Assembly (NCBI RefSeq): GCF_000770675.1
Contig: NZ_AVBG01000002.1
Location: 248,001 to 312,000 of the forward strand
DNA from: Pontibacillus chungwhensis BH030062
Lineage (GTDB): Bacteria; Bacillota; Bacilli; Bacillales; BH030062
DNA: 64,000 nucleotides
Direction of reading: 5' to 3'
In this document: piece after piece, positions 1 to 8,280 of the stretch
Numbering within the stretch: the first letter of the stretch is position 1
Layout: every line of letters begins with the position of its first letter
Position numbers and translations under genes: made by a program
Notes under the pieces: generated by a model
The model's input: only the letters and a program-made list of their open reading frames with translations
Told to the model about the DNA's origin: nothing
Databases searched by the model: none

Positions 1-29
1 GATACTAAAACGCTTGATATGGGAGGCTT

Positions 30-767
30 TTGAACAAGGTGAACAAACTTCCTTTTTTTCACAAACCGTTAGCTCTATTTTTATTAGAAATGTGTGAGAT
101 TACGTACGAGCAATACAAACAGAAAGGGTTATTTGCTATTCCAAAGGGGTTTACATTAGTTGAATCTTTCAAAGCAGCCTCCATACAAGAGATGGAATGG
201 TTCGGCTTTATTATTGAAAGTGATGACGCTGTTGTCATTGCATTTCGCGGGACGCAGTCAGAACCCGACTGGATTGCGGACGCGCGCGTATATCAAACGC
301 CATTTCCCTACCTTGAGGACGCCGGTCTCGTTCATACTGGGTTCTTAACTGTTTATGATTCCTGCCGAGATGCCATTTTTGAAGCATATAAGAAGGTTTC
401 ACCTCATAAGACCCTATATATAACCGGTCACAGTCTAGGTGCAGCATTGGCCACCCTTCATGCCCTTGATGCAGCCATACACACCCCCTTCAATCAAATC
501 GTCATGTATAACTACGCCAGTCCCCGAGTTGGGGATAAAGAATTCACGATTCAATATCGTAAACACGTGCCAATTAGTATCCGCTTCGTGAATGTCCATG
601 ACATTGTCACTAAAGTACCTCCGACCATCATCTATTGCCCAATTACGAAACAAGTTTGGTATTATGCTCATGTGAAATCTCAAAGCTCATTCTCTATTCA
701 AACAGAATCCATAGCAGGCAATCATAGCCTCGTCACATACAAGAAAGGAATCGAGCGATTTATGTAA
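30..767 (+). CDS. Class 3 lipase family protein
   Basis: Alpha/beta hydrolase of the lipase class 3 (fungal lipase-like) family, expected to hydrolyse acylglycerols or related esters. The nucleophile elbow GHSLG is at residues 133-137 (Ser135). A plausible triad is completed by Asp191 in NVHDIV and His232 in GNHSL. The family's FRGT motif precedes a DW pair at about residues 72-82. At 245 residues it is typical for compact bacterial members, and there is no signal peptide, so it is probably cytoplasmic. The TTG at 30 lies 3 nt after GGGAGG; a GTG at 39, with spacing near 12 nt, is an alternative start. The window edge hides its promoter. Natural substrate unknown. Confidence 0.85.
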   Translation: MNKVNKLPFFHKPLALFLLEMCEITYEQYKQKGLFAIPKGFTLVESFKAASIQEMEWFGFIIESDDAVVIAFRGTQSEPDWIADARVYQTPFPYLEDAGLVHTGFLTVYDSCRDAIFEAYKKVSPHKTLYITGHSLGAALATLHALDAAIHTPFNQIVMYNYASPRVGDKEFTIQYRKHVPISIRFVNVHDIVTKVPPTIIYCPITKQVWYYAHVKSQSSFSIQTESIAGNHSLVTYKKGIERFM

Positions 768-957
768 TTCTCATGATGTCAGATGCCTAGTCTGCAAAAT
801 TGTACAAAATTCTTCTTCATTTGGTATAACTAAACCTCAGATTCCCGCATACAATATATTAGAATATTCAGATAATATAAAGTTAGGGGCCCCTTCTCTA
901 TCTTTTGTCGGTGAACATGAGCTTCGTGTAATCAATCCTTAGAGAGGTGTGACGAAT

Positions 958-1425
958 ATGTTATCGATTAAGACTCTGAAGCCCTTTTATGTTAAACAAG
1001 AAACACGAAACATCCGAATTATGCTAGCTTATCAGTATTTCACTATTCACATTGATGGTGACGTTTATCAATTTGTCCCTGTTGAAGGTAGAGAAATCGT
1101 TGTAAATCGAAAAACAAAACGCATTGAAAACGAGAAAGATATCCTCGTTTTCCAAAAAGGGAAACATATGATTCAGATTTCCATTGCAGAACTATTAGAT
1201 ATACCGGAATTCTTAACACACGTTCACTCTATAGCCCATCGTTATTTAACAAAGCAGCTGCCTGTAACATTAGAGAAATCAGGTGATGTGATTTATGAAT
1301 TAGAACGTCAAAATGCTATGAGACTTATTGATCAAGCGATTGACCACAACGATAAGGAAGCATTCTTAGAACTGTGCGACTATATGAACGAGAACTTCAC
1401 AGTCTCACATGAAACGCAAAAATAA
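958..1425 (+). CDS. IDEAL domain-containing protein
   Basis: Small soluble protein of about 155 residues. The C-terminal part reads ERQNAMRLIDQAIDHNDKEA followed by FLELCDYMN, matching the IDEAL domain, a short helical module named for a conserved I-D-E-A-L-like string and found almost only in Bacillales. The N-terminal two thirds (about residues 1-110) is a beta-rich region I cannot assign. The ATG at 958 is preferred to the in-frame GTG at 949 because it sits 8 nt after GAGAGG and the GTG overlaps that site. It is monocistronic, ending 1 nt before a large stem-loop. Function unknown; IDEAL domains are generally thought to mediate protein contacts. Confidence 0.75.
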   Translation: MLSIKTLKPFYVKQETRNIRIMLAYQYFTIHIDGDVYQFVPVEGREIVVNRKTKRIENEKDILVFQKGKHMIQISIAELLDIPEFLTHVHSIAHRYLTKQLPVTLEKSGDVIYELERQNAMRLIDQAIDHNDKEAFLELCDYMNENFTVSHETQK

Positions 1426-1505
1426 CCCCAATCACTTCAGCGCTTTTTATTGAGGTAGCAAAAACCTCTCGAGGGAGCGTTATGAAGTGATGGGGCCTAT
1501 TTTTT
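1426..1505. terminator. Large bidirectional terminator
   Basis: A 13-14 bp stem pairs CCCCAATCACTTCA (1426-1439) with TGAAGTGATGGGG (1483-1495), followed by a T run at 1499-1505. The 43-nt loop holds a second hairpin, GAGGT/ACCTC. It separates two convergent genes and can serve both; the left arm abuts the stop codon of the upstream gene. Confidence 0.7.
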
Positions 1506-3813
1506 ACTTATACGTATAATAGTCTGAAGGAATCTCTCGAATAAATCGACTTGGTTCATCCATCGCCATCAAGATTAGTTCGTGCATGGCTCTCGTACAA
1601 GCTGTGTAAAATAATTTCCGGTCCAGTTGAAACTGATAGTTTTTATCTGACGCATTATAGAGAACCACTGCATCAAATTCAATTCCTTTCGCTAAATAAA
1701 CGGGAATAACGAGAATCCCTTTCGTAAACGTGTACGTATCTTTATCCATAAGGCGGACAGGAATGTCACATGACGCTAGTAATTCATAAGCTTCACGGGT
1801 TTCTTCAGCTGTTTTACAAATAATTGCGATGGTGTCATACTTCTTTTCCCCAAGGCGATACAACTCTTTTATTAAAGTATCCTGCTGGTCTTCTTGATTA
1901 TCTGTACGTATAACAGACGGCAGTGAGCCTTCCCGGTTAAATGGTTCAATAGCTTCACCACCTGGAATCATCCCTTTGGTAAACTCAATAATTTGACGCG
2001 TAGACCGGTAACTTCTTAGGAGCGTCATATATTCGGCGCGCTCTTCTTCGTAAAGCTCTTCCGAAAGAAGCGTTGGAGCATGGAGGGTATGGGCGTATAT
2101 AGCCTGATTGTAATCCCCCAGTACTGTCATACGGCTATAAGGAAAGAGTTTTTTAAGAAAGGCAAACTGGAATGGTGAATAATCCTGTGCTTCATCAATG
2201 AATAAGTAACGAATATGGGTATAGACGTGCGTCCCTTTAATTAGATCTTCTAGATATAAAAATGGGGTGACGTCTTCATAAAACAAGTTTCCACTTTCAA
2301 TATTCTCTCTTGTTTCCTTTGCTGCCTTCTCGGAAAGCCCTATTTCAGAATGAAAGAATGATGTATAGATTGCTTTCATATTGAGGAATTTTAATTCATT
2401 AATTTTTCTCTTTATGGGTTTCGTATATTTTTTTACGATTGCTTTTGAAAGTATTTTTTTCTCTTGAATAGCATCGTCGAAGGTTTCTGAATTCCCCCTA
2501 TATCCTGCTTGTAACTTCTGATGGATTTTTAAAAGCTCTTCTTTTCCTAATAGCTCTATTTCTTCCTCAACCCATTCTTTAGAGCGTTCCTTCTTCTCAA
2601 AGGCTTCCACCTGTTTAATTAGCCATTCTGCCACCATTTCCAGTCGATTTGGCATTGATATAAAGGAGTCCAAGTTATAAAAGTAATCATGTATGTTCTC
2701 TTTTGAAACAATCGTTGCTCCCCTAAACTTTATATTTTTGAAAACCAATCCATCTTCAGACAGAGATTCTGCATACTGATCAACGTCGGTTTTAAACTGT
2801 AAAGTCGCCTTATATTGGACACCCTCTAGTCGTGTGTTGTATGCATCATTTTGTTCTGCAGTAAGCAAGTATTCAAGTTGATCATAAGCATCTTCAAAGT
2901 TCAGTCTGGATTCCAACCGATATGCCATATATTCCTGAAAGGTTGTTTGTTCAATGTTTTCCTCTCCTAATTCAGGCAGGACATTGGCCACGTAGCTGTT
3001 AAACATAGGATTAGGAGAGAATAACATCATCTGATCTGCTGTAATCTTTGTTCGATATTGATAAAGTAAATAAGCCACACGCTGAAGCGCTGCCGATGTC
3101 TTCCCACTTCCAGCAACTCCTTGCACGACTAAATAGGGACGTCTGTCATATCGGATAATCTGATTTTGCTCCTTTTGAATGGTAGCGACAATACTTTTCA
3201 TTTGTGTATTGGCTCGGTTCCCAAGCACTTCTTGAAGAAGTTCATCACCAATTGTTATTCCTGTATCAAACATCCCTTTAATCTGGCCCTGACGAATGAT
3301 GTACTGGCGTTTTACATCCATATTTCCCTCAATCGTTCCTTCAGGTGTTTCATATTCAGCTGGTCCTGGAGAATAGTCATAGTAAAGACTTGATATAGGA
3401 GCTCTCCAATCATAAACAAGGAAGTTCTCATCATTACGATCCATTAAAGAGGAGATTCCTATATATACTTGATCGGTTTCCTGCTCATTGTCTTCCGTGA
3501 AATCAACACGCCCAAAATAAGGCGAGTGCTCCATCCTCCTTAAAGTCTTCATCTGATCATACACGTGTTTATGGCTACGTTCCCGCTCCCCAAGCAATTC
3601 AGCTTGTTGCCTGAGGCTGTTGTACGTTTCCATGATGTCATCAGGCTCATCAATATTAACTGTCACGTCTTCCCAAAATGTCTCCCGCAGCCCTATAACT
3701 TCTTCCTTTACATCCCCTGCTCGATCATTTATATCTTCTATTTTCTGCTCAATTTCTTGAACAACTTCATCAACTCGTTCTTGTTCCCGCTCCCATTCAT
3801 TATTTGGAGACAA
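1504..3813 (-). CDS. helD: RNA polymerase recycling helicase HelD (UvrD/Rep-like)
   Basis: Superfamily 1 helicase-like ATPase of the HelD family. In Bacillus, HelD binds core RNA polymerase and removes it from nucleic acid. The 769 residues match the usual Firmicute length (about 770). An N-terminal coiled coil (about residues 5-95, rich in E/K/R) fits the arm that enters the polymerase. Walker A GVAGSGKTS is at 232-240, and the Walker B-like DEAQD lies near residue 545. A C-terminal UvrD-like segment contains KGIEFDAVV and TACTRA. The TTG start at 3813 has GGGGGAG about 5 nt upstream. Monocistronic, with its own probable sigma-A promoter. Confidence 0.93.
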   Translation of the reverse strand: MSPNNEWEREQERVDEVVQEIEQKIEDINDRAGDVKEEVIGLRETFWEDVTVNIDEPDDIMETYNSLRQQAELLGERERSHKHVYDQMKTLRRMEHSPYFGRVDFTEDNEQETDQVYIGISSLMDRNDENFLVYDWRAPISSLYYDYSPGPAEYETPEGTIEGNMDVKRQYIIRQGQIKGMFDTGITIGDELLQEVLGNRANTQMKSIVATIQKEQNQIIRYDRRPYLVVQGVAGSGKTSAALQRVAYLLYQYRTKITADQMMLFSPNPMFNSYVANVLPELGEENIEQTTFQEYMAYRLESRLNFEDAYDQLEYLLTAEQNDAYNTRLEGVQYKATLQFKTDVDQYAESLSEDGLVFKNIKFRGATIVSKENIHDYFYNLDSFISMPNRLEMVAEWLIKQVEAFEKKERSKEWVEEEIELLGKEELLKIHQKLQAGYRGNSETFDDAIQEKKILSKAIVKKYTKPIKRKINELKFLNMKAIYTSFFHSEIGLSEKAAKETRENIESGNLFYEDVTPFLYLEDLIKGTHVYTHIRYLFIDEAQDYSPFQFAFLKKLFPYSRMTVLGDYNQAIYAHTLHAPTLLSEELYEEERAEYMTLLRSYRSTRQIIEFTKGMIPGGEAIEPFNREGSLPSVIRTDNQEDQQDTLIKELYRLGEKKYDTIAIICKTAEETREAYELLASCDIPVRLMDKDTYTFTKGILVIPVYLAKGIEFDAVVLYNASDKNYQFQLDRKLFYTACTRAMHELILMAMDEPSRFIREIPSDYYTYK

Positions 3814-3863
3814 AGGAAACTCCCCCTTTTGTTAAATGTGCTTAAAACATCGTTATTCCGTAT

Positions 3864-3891
3864 ATTATAAGAAAGCTAAAATGGTTTCTAA
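3864..3891 (-). promoter_or_regulatory. Probable helD sigma-A promoter
   Basis: On the minus strand a TATAAT -10 (3864-3869) lies 16 nt from TTAGAA (3886-3891), about 50 bp before the helD start. The -10 is perfect; the -35 is weaker. Confidence 0.45.
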
Positions 3892-3933
3892 TACAACCAT
3901 TAACATAGCCGTTTCAAACCTTCCTTATTCTCC

Positions 3934-5733
3934 TCAGTCAACTGCCTGTTGACCAAATTGAACATCTACAAGACCACGGTAAAATCCATTCTGAGCCACC
4001 AACTCATCGTGGTTCCCTCGTTCAATAATAGAACCATTCTGAAGGACTATAATTTGATCTGCTTGATAGATCGTATGCAACCGGTGGGCTATGACAAAAC
4101 TAGTGCGCCCTTTCATTAATTTCTTTAAAGCGTCATTAATTTTCATTTCTGTCAACGTGTCTATACTGCTTGTCGCTTCATCTAAAACCAGAATAGCGGG
4201 ATCCTTAATCATAGCTCTGGCAATTGAAAGCAGTTGTCTCTGTCCCTGACTGATGCTTGATCCAGAAGATTGTAAAACCGTATCGTATCCATCTGGAAGC
4301 TTCCGAATAAAAGAATGGGCGTTTGCATCTCGAGCAGCTTGTTCTACCTCTTCATCCGTCGCTCCAAGTCTCCCATACCGTATGTTCTCCCGGATAGACT
4401 TTTCAAATAAGAAGGAGTCCTGAAGCACAACGGCCATTTGCTCGCGTAAACTTTCCCTTTTCACCTGTTTAGTATCCTTTCCGTCAATAAGGACCCTCCC
4501 GCTATCAGGATCATAAAAGCGAAGCAGCAAAGAAATAATAGTGGTTTTGCCGGCTCCTGTTGGCCCAACTAATGCGACTGTTTCTCCTGGATTAGCATGA
4601 AGTGTTATTCCTTTAAGAGTTGCTTGATTCGTTTCGTAAGCAAATGACACAGACTCAAACCGCACATCTCCTTTTACCGCTTGTAAGCGATCTTCTTTCT
4701 TTTCCGTTTTTTCAGGCTCCTCATCCATCACCTGGAAGACACGTTCAGCACCAGCAACAGCCGAAAGAATCATATTAAACTGGTTGGCTAAATCGTTTAA
4801 AGGGCGAGTGAATTGTCTTGAGTAGGTTGTAAATGTAACAATGACCCCCACGGATATAGACCCTTGGACCGCTAAATATCCACCAGCTCCTACGATAATA
4901 GCGAAACTTACATTATTCAGCATGTTCATAAGCTTTGGAATAAATCCAGTATAGGTCTGTGCCCAATATCCGGCTGTTTTTAACTGCTCGTTTTTCTCAT
5001 TAAATTGAACAATTGTTTCTTTCTCTCGTGAGAACAGCTTTATGATGGCGTGACCGCTTAATGACTCTTCAATATACCCATTCAGATCCCCCAGATGCTT
5101 TTGTTGGTCCTTAAAGTAAACACTCGTGCGTTTCGTAATCCACTTCATTCCCACGATTAGGATAGGTACAATAGTTAATGTTAAAAGGGTTAAAACCGGA
5201 CTCAACCAAACCATCATACCTATGGTTCCTACAAGCGTTAAGATACTGGTCGTAAATTGAATAATGGATGAATTAAGAGTTCTGCTGACATTTTCCATAT
5301 CGTTGGTGAGACGGCTCATTAATTCTCCATGTTGTTGTTTTTGGAAATAAGAAAGAGATAACTTCTGCAAATGGGCAAATAAATGATTTCTCATTGTATA
5401 CACCGTATGTTGTGAAATGCCAATCATCCAATAATTTTGTAAAATGAGGGTCACCATCTGAAAGATATAGATGGCTGCTAATCCGACAAATAATTGTATT
5501 AGCGTTGTCGTTTCCACTTTTTCAATGACACGATCGACTGTTACCCCTAATACGTAAGGGCCTACTAATGAGAGAGCAGAACTAATCAATACCATTACCA
5601 TTACAAGAATGAAAAGATTTCTTTGTCTGTCTACATACTTCCACACCTTCTTTAATGTAGCTTTTAGATCATTAATTTTCGGAGGTTTCTGTCCAATTCT
5701 AGAATGAGGATGAGATTTAGGAGTTCTCGACAT
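3934..5733 (-). CDS. ABC exporter half-transporter, second subunit (YfiC-like)
   Basis: Type IV ABC exporter half-molecule: an N-terminal six-helix membrane domain (about residues 35-320) fused to an ATPase domain (about 350-590). Walker A GPTGAGKTT, signature SQGQRQ and Walker B ILVLDEATSSID are intact; the signature SISQGQ deviates from LSGGQ, as is common in one half of heterodimeric exporters. The ATG at 5733, after GGGGGAGG, is chosen over an upstream in-frame start that would run deep into the preceding gene. It overlaps the first subunit by 17 nt, implying translational coupling. Length and pairing resemble Bacillus YfiB/YfiC or BmrC/BmrD; the exported substrate, perhaps a drug or lipid, is not readable from sequence. 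Confidence 0.9.
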   Translation of the reverse strand: MSRTPKSHPHSRIGQKPPKINDLKATLKKVWKYVDRQRNLFILVMVMVLISSALSLVGPYVLGVTVDRVIEKVETTTLIQLFVGLAAIYIFQMVTLILQNYWMIGISQHTVYTMRNHLFAHLQKLSLSYFQKQQHGELMSRLTNDMENVSRTLNSSIIQFTTSILTLVGTIGMMVWLSPVLTLLTLTIVPILIVGMKWITKRTSVYFKDQQKHLGDLNGYIEESLSGHAIIKLFSREKETIVQFNEKNEQLKTAGYWAQTYTGFIPKLMNMLNNVSFAIIVGAGGYLAVQGSISVGVIVTFTTYSRQFTRPLNDLANQFNMILSAVAGAERVFQVMDEEPEKTEKKEDRLQAVKGDVRFESVSFAYETNQATLKGITLHANPGETVALVGPTGAGKTTIISLLLRFYDPDSGRVLIDGKDTKQVKRESLREQMAVVLQDSFLFEKSIRENIRYGRLGATDEEVEQAARDANAHSFIRKLPDGYDTVLQSSGSSISQGQRQLLSIARAMIKDPAILVLDEATSSIDTLTEMKINDALKKLMKGRTSFVIAHRLHTIYQADQIIVLQNGSIIERGNHDELVAQNGFYRGLVDVQFGQQAVD

Positions 5734-7450
5734 AATGAACCTCCCCCTTCTTTTGCTGAGATTGATAAAGGGTTTGATAAAACTCATTGCTAGCAAGTAA
5801 CTCTTTGTGATTTCCAACCCCTTGCATTTTTCCTTCATGAAGAAGAAGGAGCTGGTCAGCTTCTTTTACCGAACTTATTTTCTGGGCAATAATGAATACG
5901 GTGTAAGGGAGGTCTGTTAACTTGTTGAGTATGTCGGACTCTGTCTTAGCATCTAATGCACTCGTGCTGTCATCTAATACTAAGATGTCAGGACGCTTCA
6001 TAAGCGCACGTGCTATACAGATTCGTTGCTTTTGCCCTCCGGAGAAATTTACACCCTTCTGCCCAATAGTCGTCTCAAATCCATCTGGAAGCTCTTTGAT
6101 AAATTCGTAAATCCCCGCATCCTTTGTCGATTGAATCAAGTCTTCCATTGTTGCTTCTTTGTTGCCCCATAGTAGGTTTTCTCGTATGGTTCCGGAAAAA
6201 AGGTGAGCCTCCTGAGGTACAACTCCTATTTTTTCTCGCAAGTCTTCTACTCTGATATCCTGGCTATCAATACCACCAAAAGAAATCGTTCCTCTCACAG
6301 GCTGATAGAGACGAGGAATGAGCTGTGCGAGTGTCGTTTTACCCGATCCCGTTTCGCCAAGGATCCCCAGCATTTTCCCTCGGGGTACTGTGAAACTTAT
6401 ATCCTCTAAAGCTGGATATGCACTTCGTGTAGGGTAATTAAAAGAAACATGATTAAACGCAACCGCTCCCGACTGATATGAAGATCCATCTTGATTTCGA
6501 TCGTTTCCTTCATATTCTTCTAATATAGACACAATACGTGAGATGGATGCTCTTCCACGTGAGAAAAGCATAATTAAGAATGAGAACACTCCAAATGAGA
6601 ACATAATTCTCATTCCGTAATTCAGCACAGAGACGACTTCTCCAGGCTGTGTACCTCCTCCATTTAATTGATAAGACCCTACCCACAAGATTGCAATTAA
6701 ACTCATGTTCATTCCAAACATAATCATTGGCATCGTGGTTTCCATAAGACGGAGTGCCTTTGTATTTGCTACCTGTAATGGTCCGTTTGCTTCTTCAAAT
6801 TGTTTCTGTTCAAACTCTCCGCGATCATAGGCTTTTACCAACCTCATATTAAATAAATTCTCTCTTAAACGATGATTGACTTGGTCCAAATTCGTTTGAA
6901 CAGACCGGAATCGCTTAACCCCTTTCACCATCACTATAACCATACATCCAAGTAAAAGAGGAACGGCCAACAGCAAAACAGTAGCTAAACTCGGTTCAAC
7001 TATGATTGCCATGACAAGCCCAAACAATATAAATAATGGAGCGCGCAACATAATTCTCATAGCCATAAATAAAAGACTTTGCAGTTGCGTAACATCGCTC
7101 GTCATTCTTGTAAGTAATGTAGACAGCGAGAACTTCTGAAGCTGAGCAGGTATGAAGTATTGTATCCTCTTAAACATCGCCTCTCTCACGTCACGCGCTA
7201 CTCCTTGACTGACATTTGCTGCGAAAAATGAGTTGGTAATGCCTGCTATAAAAGCAAGAAGAGATAACCCAAGCAAAAGCCCCCCCCATCCAGCGACAGC
7301 TGAAAGGTCTTGCCTCAGAACCCCGCGGTCAATAATAATCCCCATTATTAAAGGCTGAAGGAGCTCAACCACTAACTCCAATAGCATGAGAAGGAGAGCA
7401 ATGACAGCAGAACCTTTATAAACCTTTATGTAGGAAAGAATAATACGCAT
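5717..7450 (-). CDS. ABC exporter half-transporter, first subunit (YfiB-like)
   Basis: First half of a heterodimeric ABC exporter, 577 residues, with six predicted membrane helices then an ATPase domain. Walker A GETGSGKTT, signature NFSGGQKQR and Walker B ILVLDDSTSALD are visible. Walker B ends LVLDD, so Asp replaces the catalytic Glu that follows it in active sites. With the altered signature in the partner, this fits the asymmetric-site architecture of BmrCD/TM287-288-type exporters: one composite site degenerate, one active. The ATG at 7450 follows AGGTGGG; the longer reading frame to 7489 lacks a ribosome site. The partner starts inside this gene's last codons. Confidence 0.9.
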   Translation of the reverse strand: MRIILSYIKVYKGSAVIALLLMLLELVVELLQPLIMGIIIDRGVLRQDLSAVAGWGGLLLGLSLLAFIAGITNSFFAANVSQGVARDVREAMFKRIQYFIPAQLQKFSLSTLLTRMTSDVTQLQSLLFMAMRIMLRAPLFILFGLVMAIIVEPSLATVLLLAVPLLLGCMVIVMVKGVKRFRSVQTNLDQVNHRLRENLFNMRLVKAYDRGEFEQKQFEEANGPLQVANTKALRLMETTMPMIMFGMNMSLIAILWVGSYQLNGGGTQPGEVVSVLNYGMRIMFSFGVFSFLIMLFSRGRASISRIVSILEEYEGNDRNQDGSSYQSGAVAFNHVSFNYPTRSAYPALEDISFTVPRGKMLGILGETGSGKTTLAQLIPRLYQPVRGTISFGGIDSQDIRVEDLREKIGVVPQEAHLFSGTIRENLLWGNKEATMEDLIQSTKDAGIYEFIKELPDGFETTIGQKGVNFSGGQKQRICIARALMKRPDILVLDDSTSALDAKTESDILNKLTDLPYTVFIIAQKISSVKEADQLLLLHEGKMQGVGNHKELLASNEFYQTLYQSQQKKGEVHYVENS

Positions 7451-7529
7451 GATGTACCCACCTTTTCCTTTTACATAATATTCAAACATCTCTGCGCAGA
7501 AAGGATCTATAAATAAACGTTCAAGTACT

Positions 7530-7563
7530 AAAAAAAGGTCTGCAACCGGACACTATCAGACCC
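7530..7563 (-). terminator. Rho-independent terminator
   Basis: GGTCTG (7537-7542) pairs with CAGACC (7557-7562), with seven minus-strand T residues after the stem (A run 7530-7536). It closes the cyclase/channel transcription unit that ends at 7579. Confidence 0.8.
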
Positions 7564-7578
7564 TTCTTCATCCTTTAT

Positions 7579-8280
7579 TTAGTTAGATCCTCCCTGAACA
7601 TCTTGGTAAGATTTTAATTTCTTCTTTCGTCGTTTGAGAAGCTTTTCTCCTCTCTCAATTGCCCATTGCAATGCTAACCCGTGAAGCACAACGCCCATTA
7701 TAGATGTACACACAAGCATGACAACCGATTCAGTCCTTAATGGGAATCCGCTTTGATGTCCGAAAAACATCAGTTGCCTGCCTATCATCAGAACGGCTTC
7801 AGAGAAGGAGATCATTCCTTCCTCTAGCACCCACAACGTAACCGACTCCGCCAGCAAAATCATTAAAAATAATCCGAATATAAATACCTTAGATCTATAC
7901 GTCAGCTTATTAATAATGGGTGCAATATAATATTTCGTAATGGTTTTAATACGAAATAAGTAAATAATACGAACAATACGTGCCATTTGAAAGAATTGGT
8001 CAAAAGGGATAACCGCCACCACTAAAAAAGGGTTTTGTTTAACAAACTTCCATTTATTCTCCGCTAACACTAACCGAACCATGAAATCCGTCATGAATAT
8101 TCCCCAAACGACCCAGTTGATGGCAGAGTCGTAGGGGCGATCGCTCCATAACGTCATAATGGTTGCTATAACGAGCAGAATCATTATCCCCTCATACGTA
8201 CGCTTGAAGATTCTCATATACTCGTCCTTTACTAAACCTTTTGATAGTAGTATATCACGAGGATTTAGAATCGGTTCCAT
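7579..8280 (-). CDS. Voltage-sensor/ion-channel-like membrane protein
   Basis: Membrane protein of 233 residues resembling the voltage-gated ion channel superfamily (Ion_trans). Helices near residues 30-47 and 55-75 and a positively spaced S4-like segment (ARIVRIIYLFRIK, about 100-115) resemble a voltage-sensor module. Two further helices (about 130-150 and 185-207) resemble S5 and S6. The pore-loop position reads MFFGHQSG, with no TVGYG selectivity filter, so potassium selectivity cannot be assumed. It overlaps the upstream cyclase gene by 26 nt. ATG 8280 has no clear ribosome site; ATG 8217 (residue 22) has AAAGGA 7 nt upstream and may be the true start. The C-terminus is lysine/arginine-rich (RRKKKLK). 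Confidence 0.65.
   Translation of the reverse strand: MEPILNPRDILLSKGLVKDEYMRIFKRTYEGIMILLVIATIMTLWSDRPYDSAINWVVWGIFMTDFMVRLVLAENKWKFVKQNPFLVVAVIPFDQFFQMARIVRIIYLFRIKTITKYYIAPIINKLTYRSKVFIFGLFLMILLAESVTLWVLEEGMISFSEAVLMIGRQLMFFGHQSGFPLRTESVVMLVCTSIMGVVLHGLALQWAIERGEKLLKRRKKKLKSYQDVQGGSN

Noticed and set aside
3934-5838. Longer start for the second ABC subunit at 5838
   Set aside because: It would overlap the first subunit by over 120 nt and lacks a ribosome site; ATG 5733 has GGGGGAGG.
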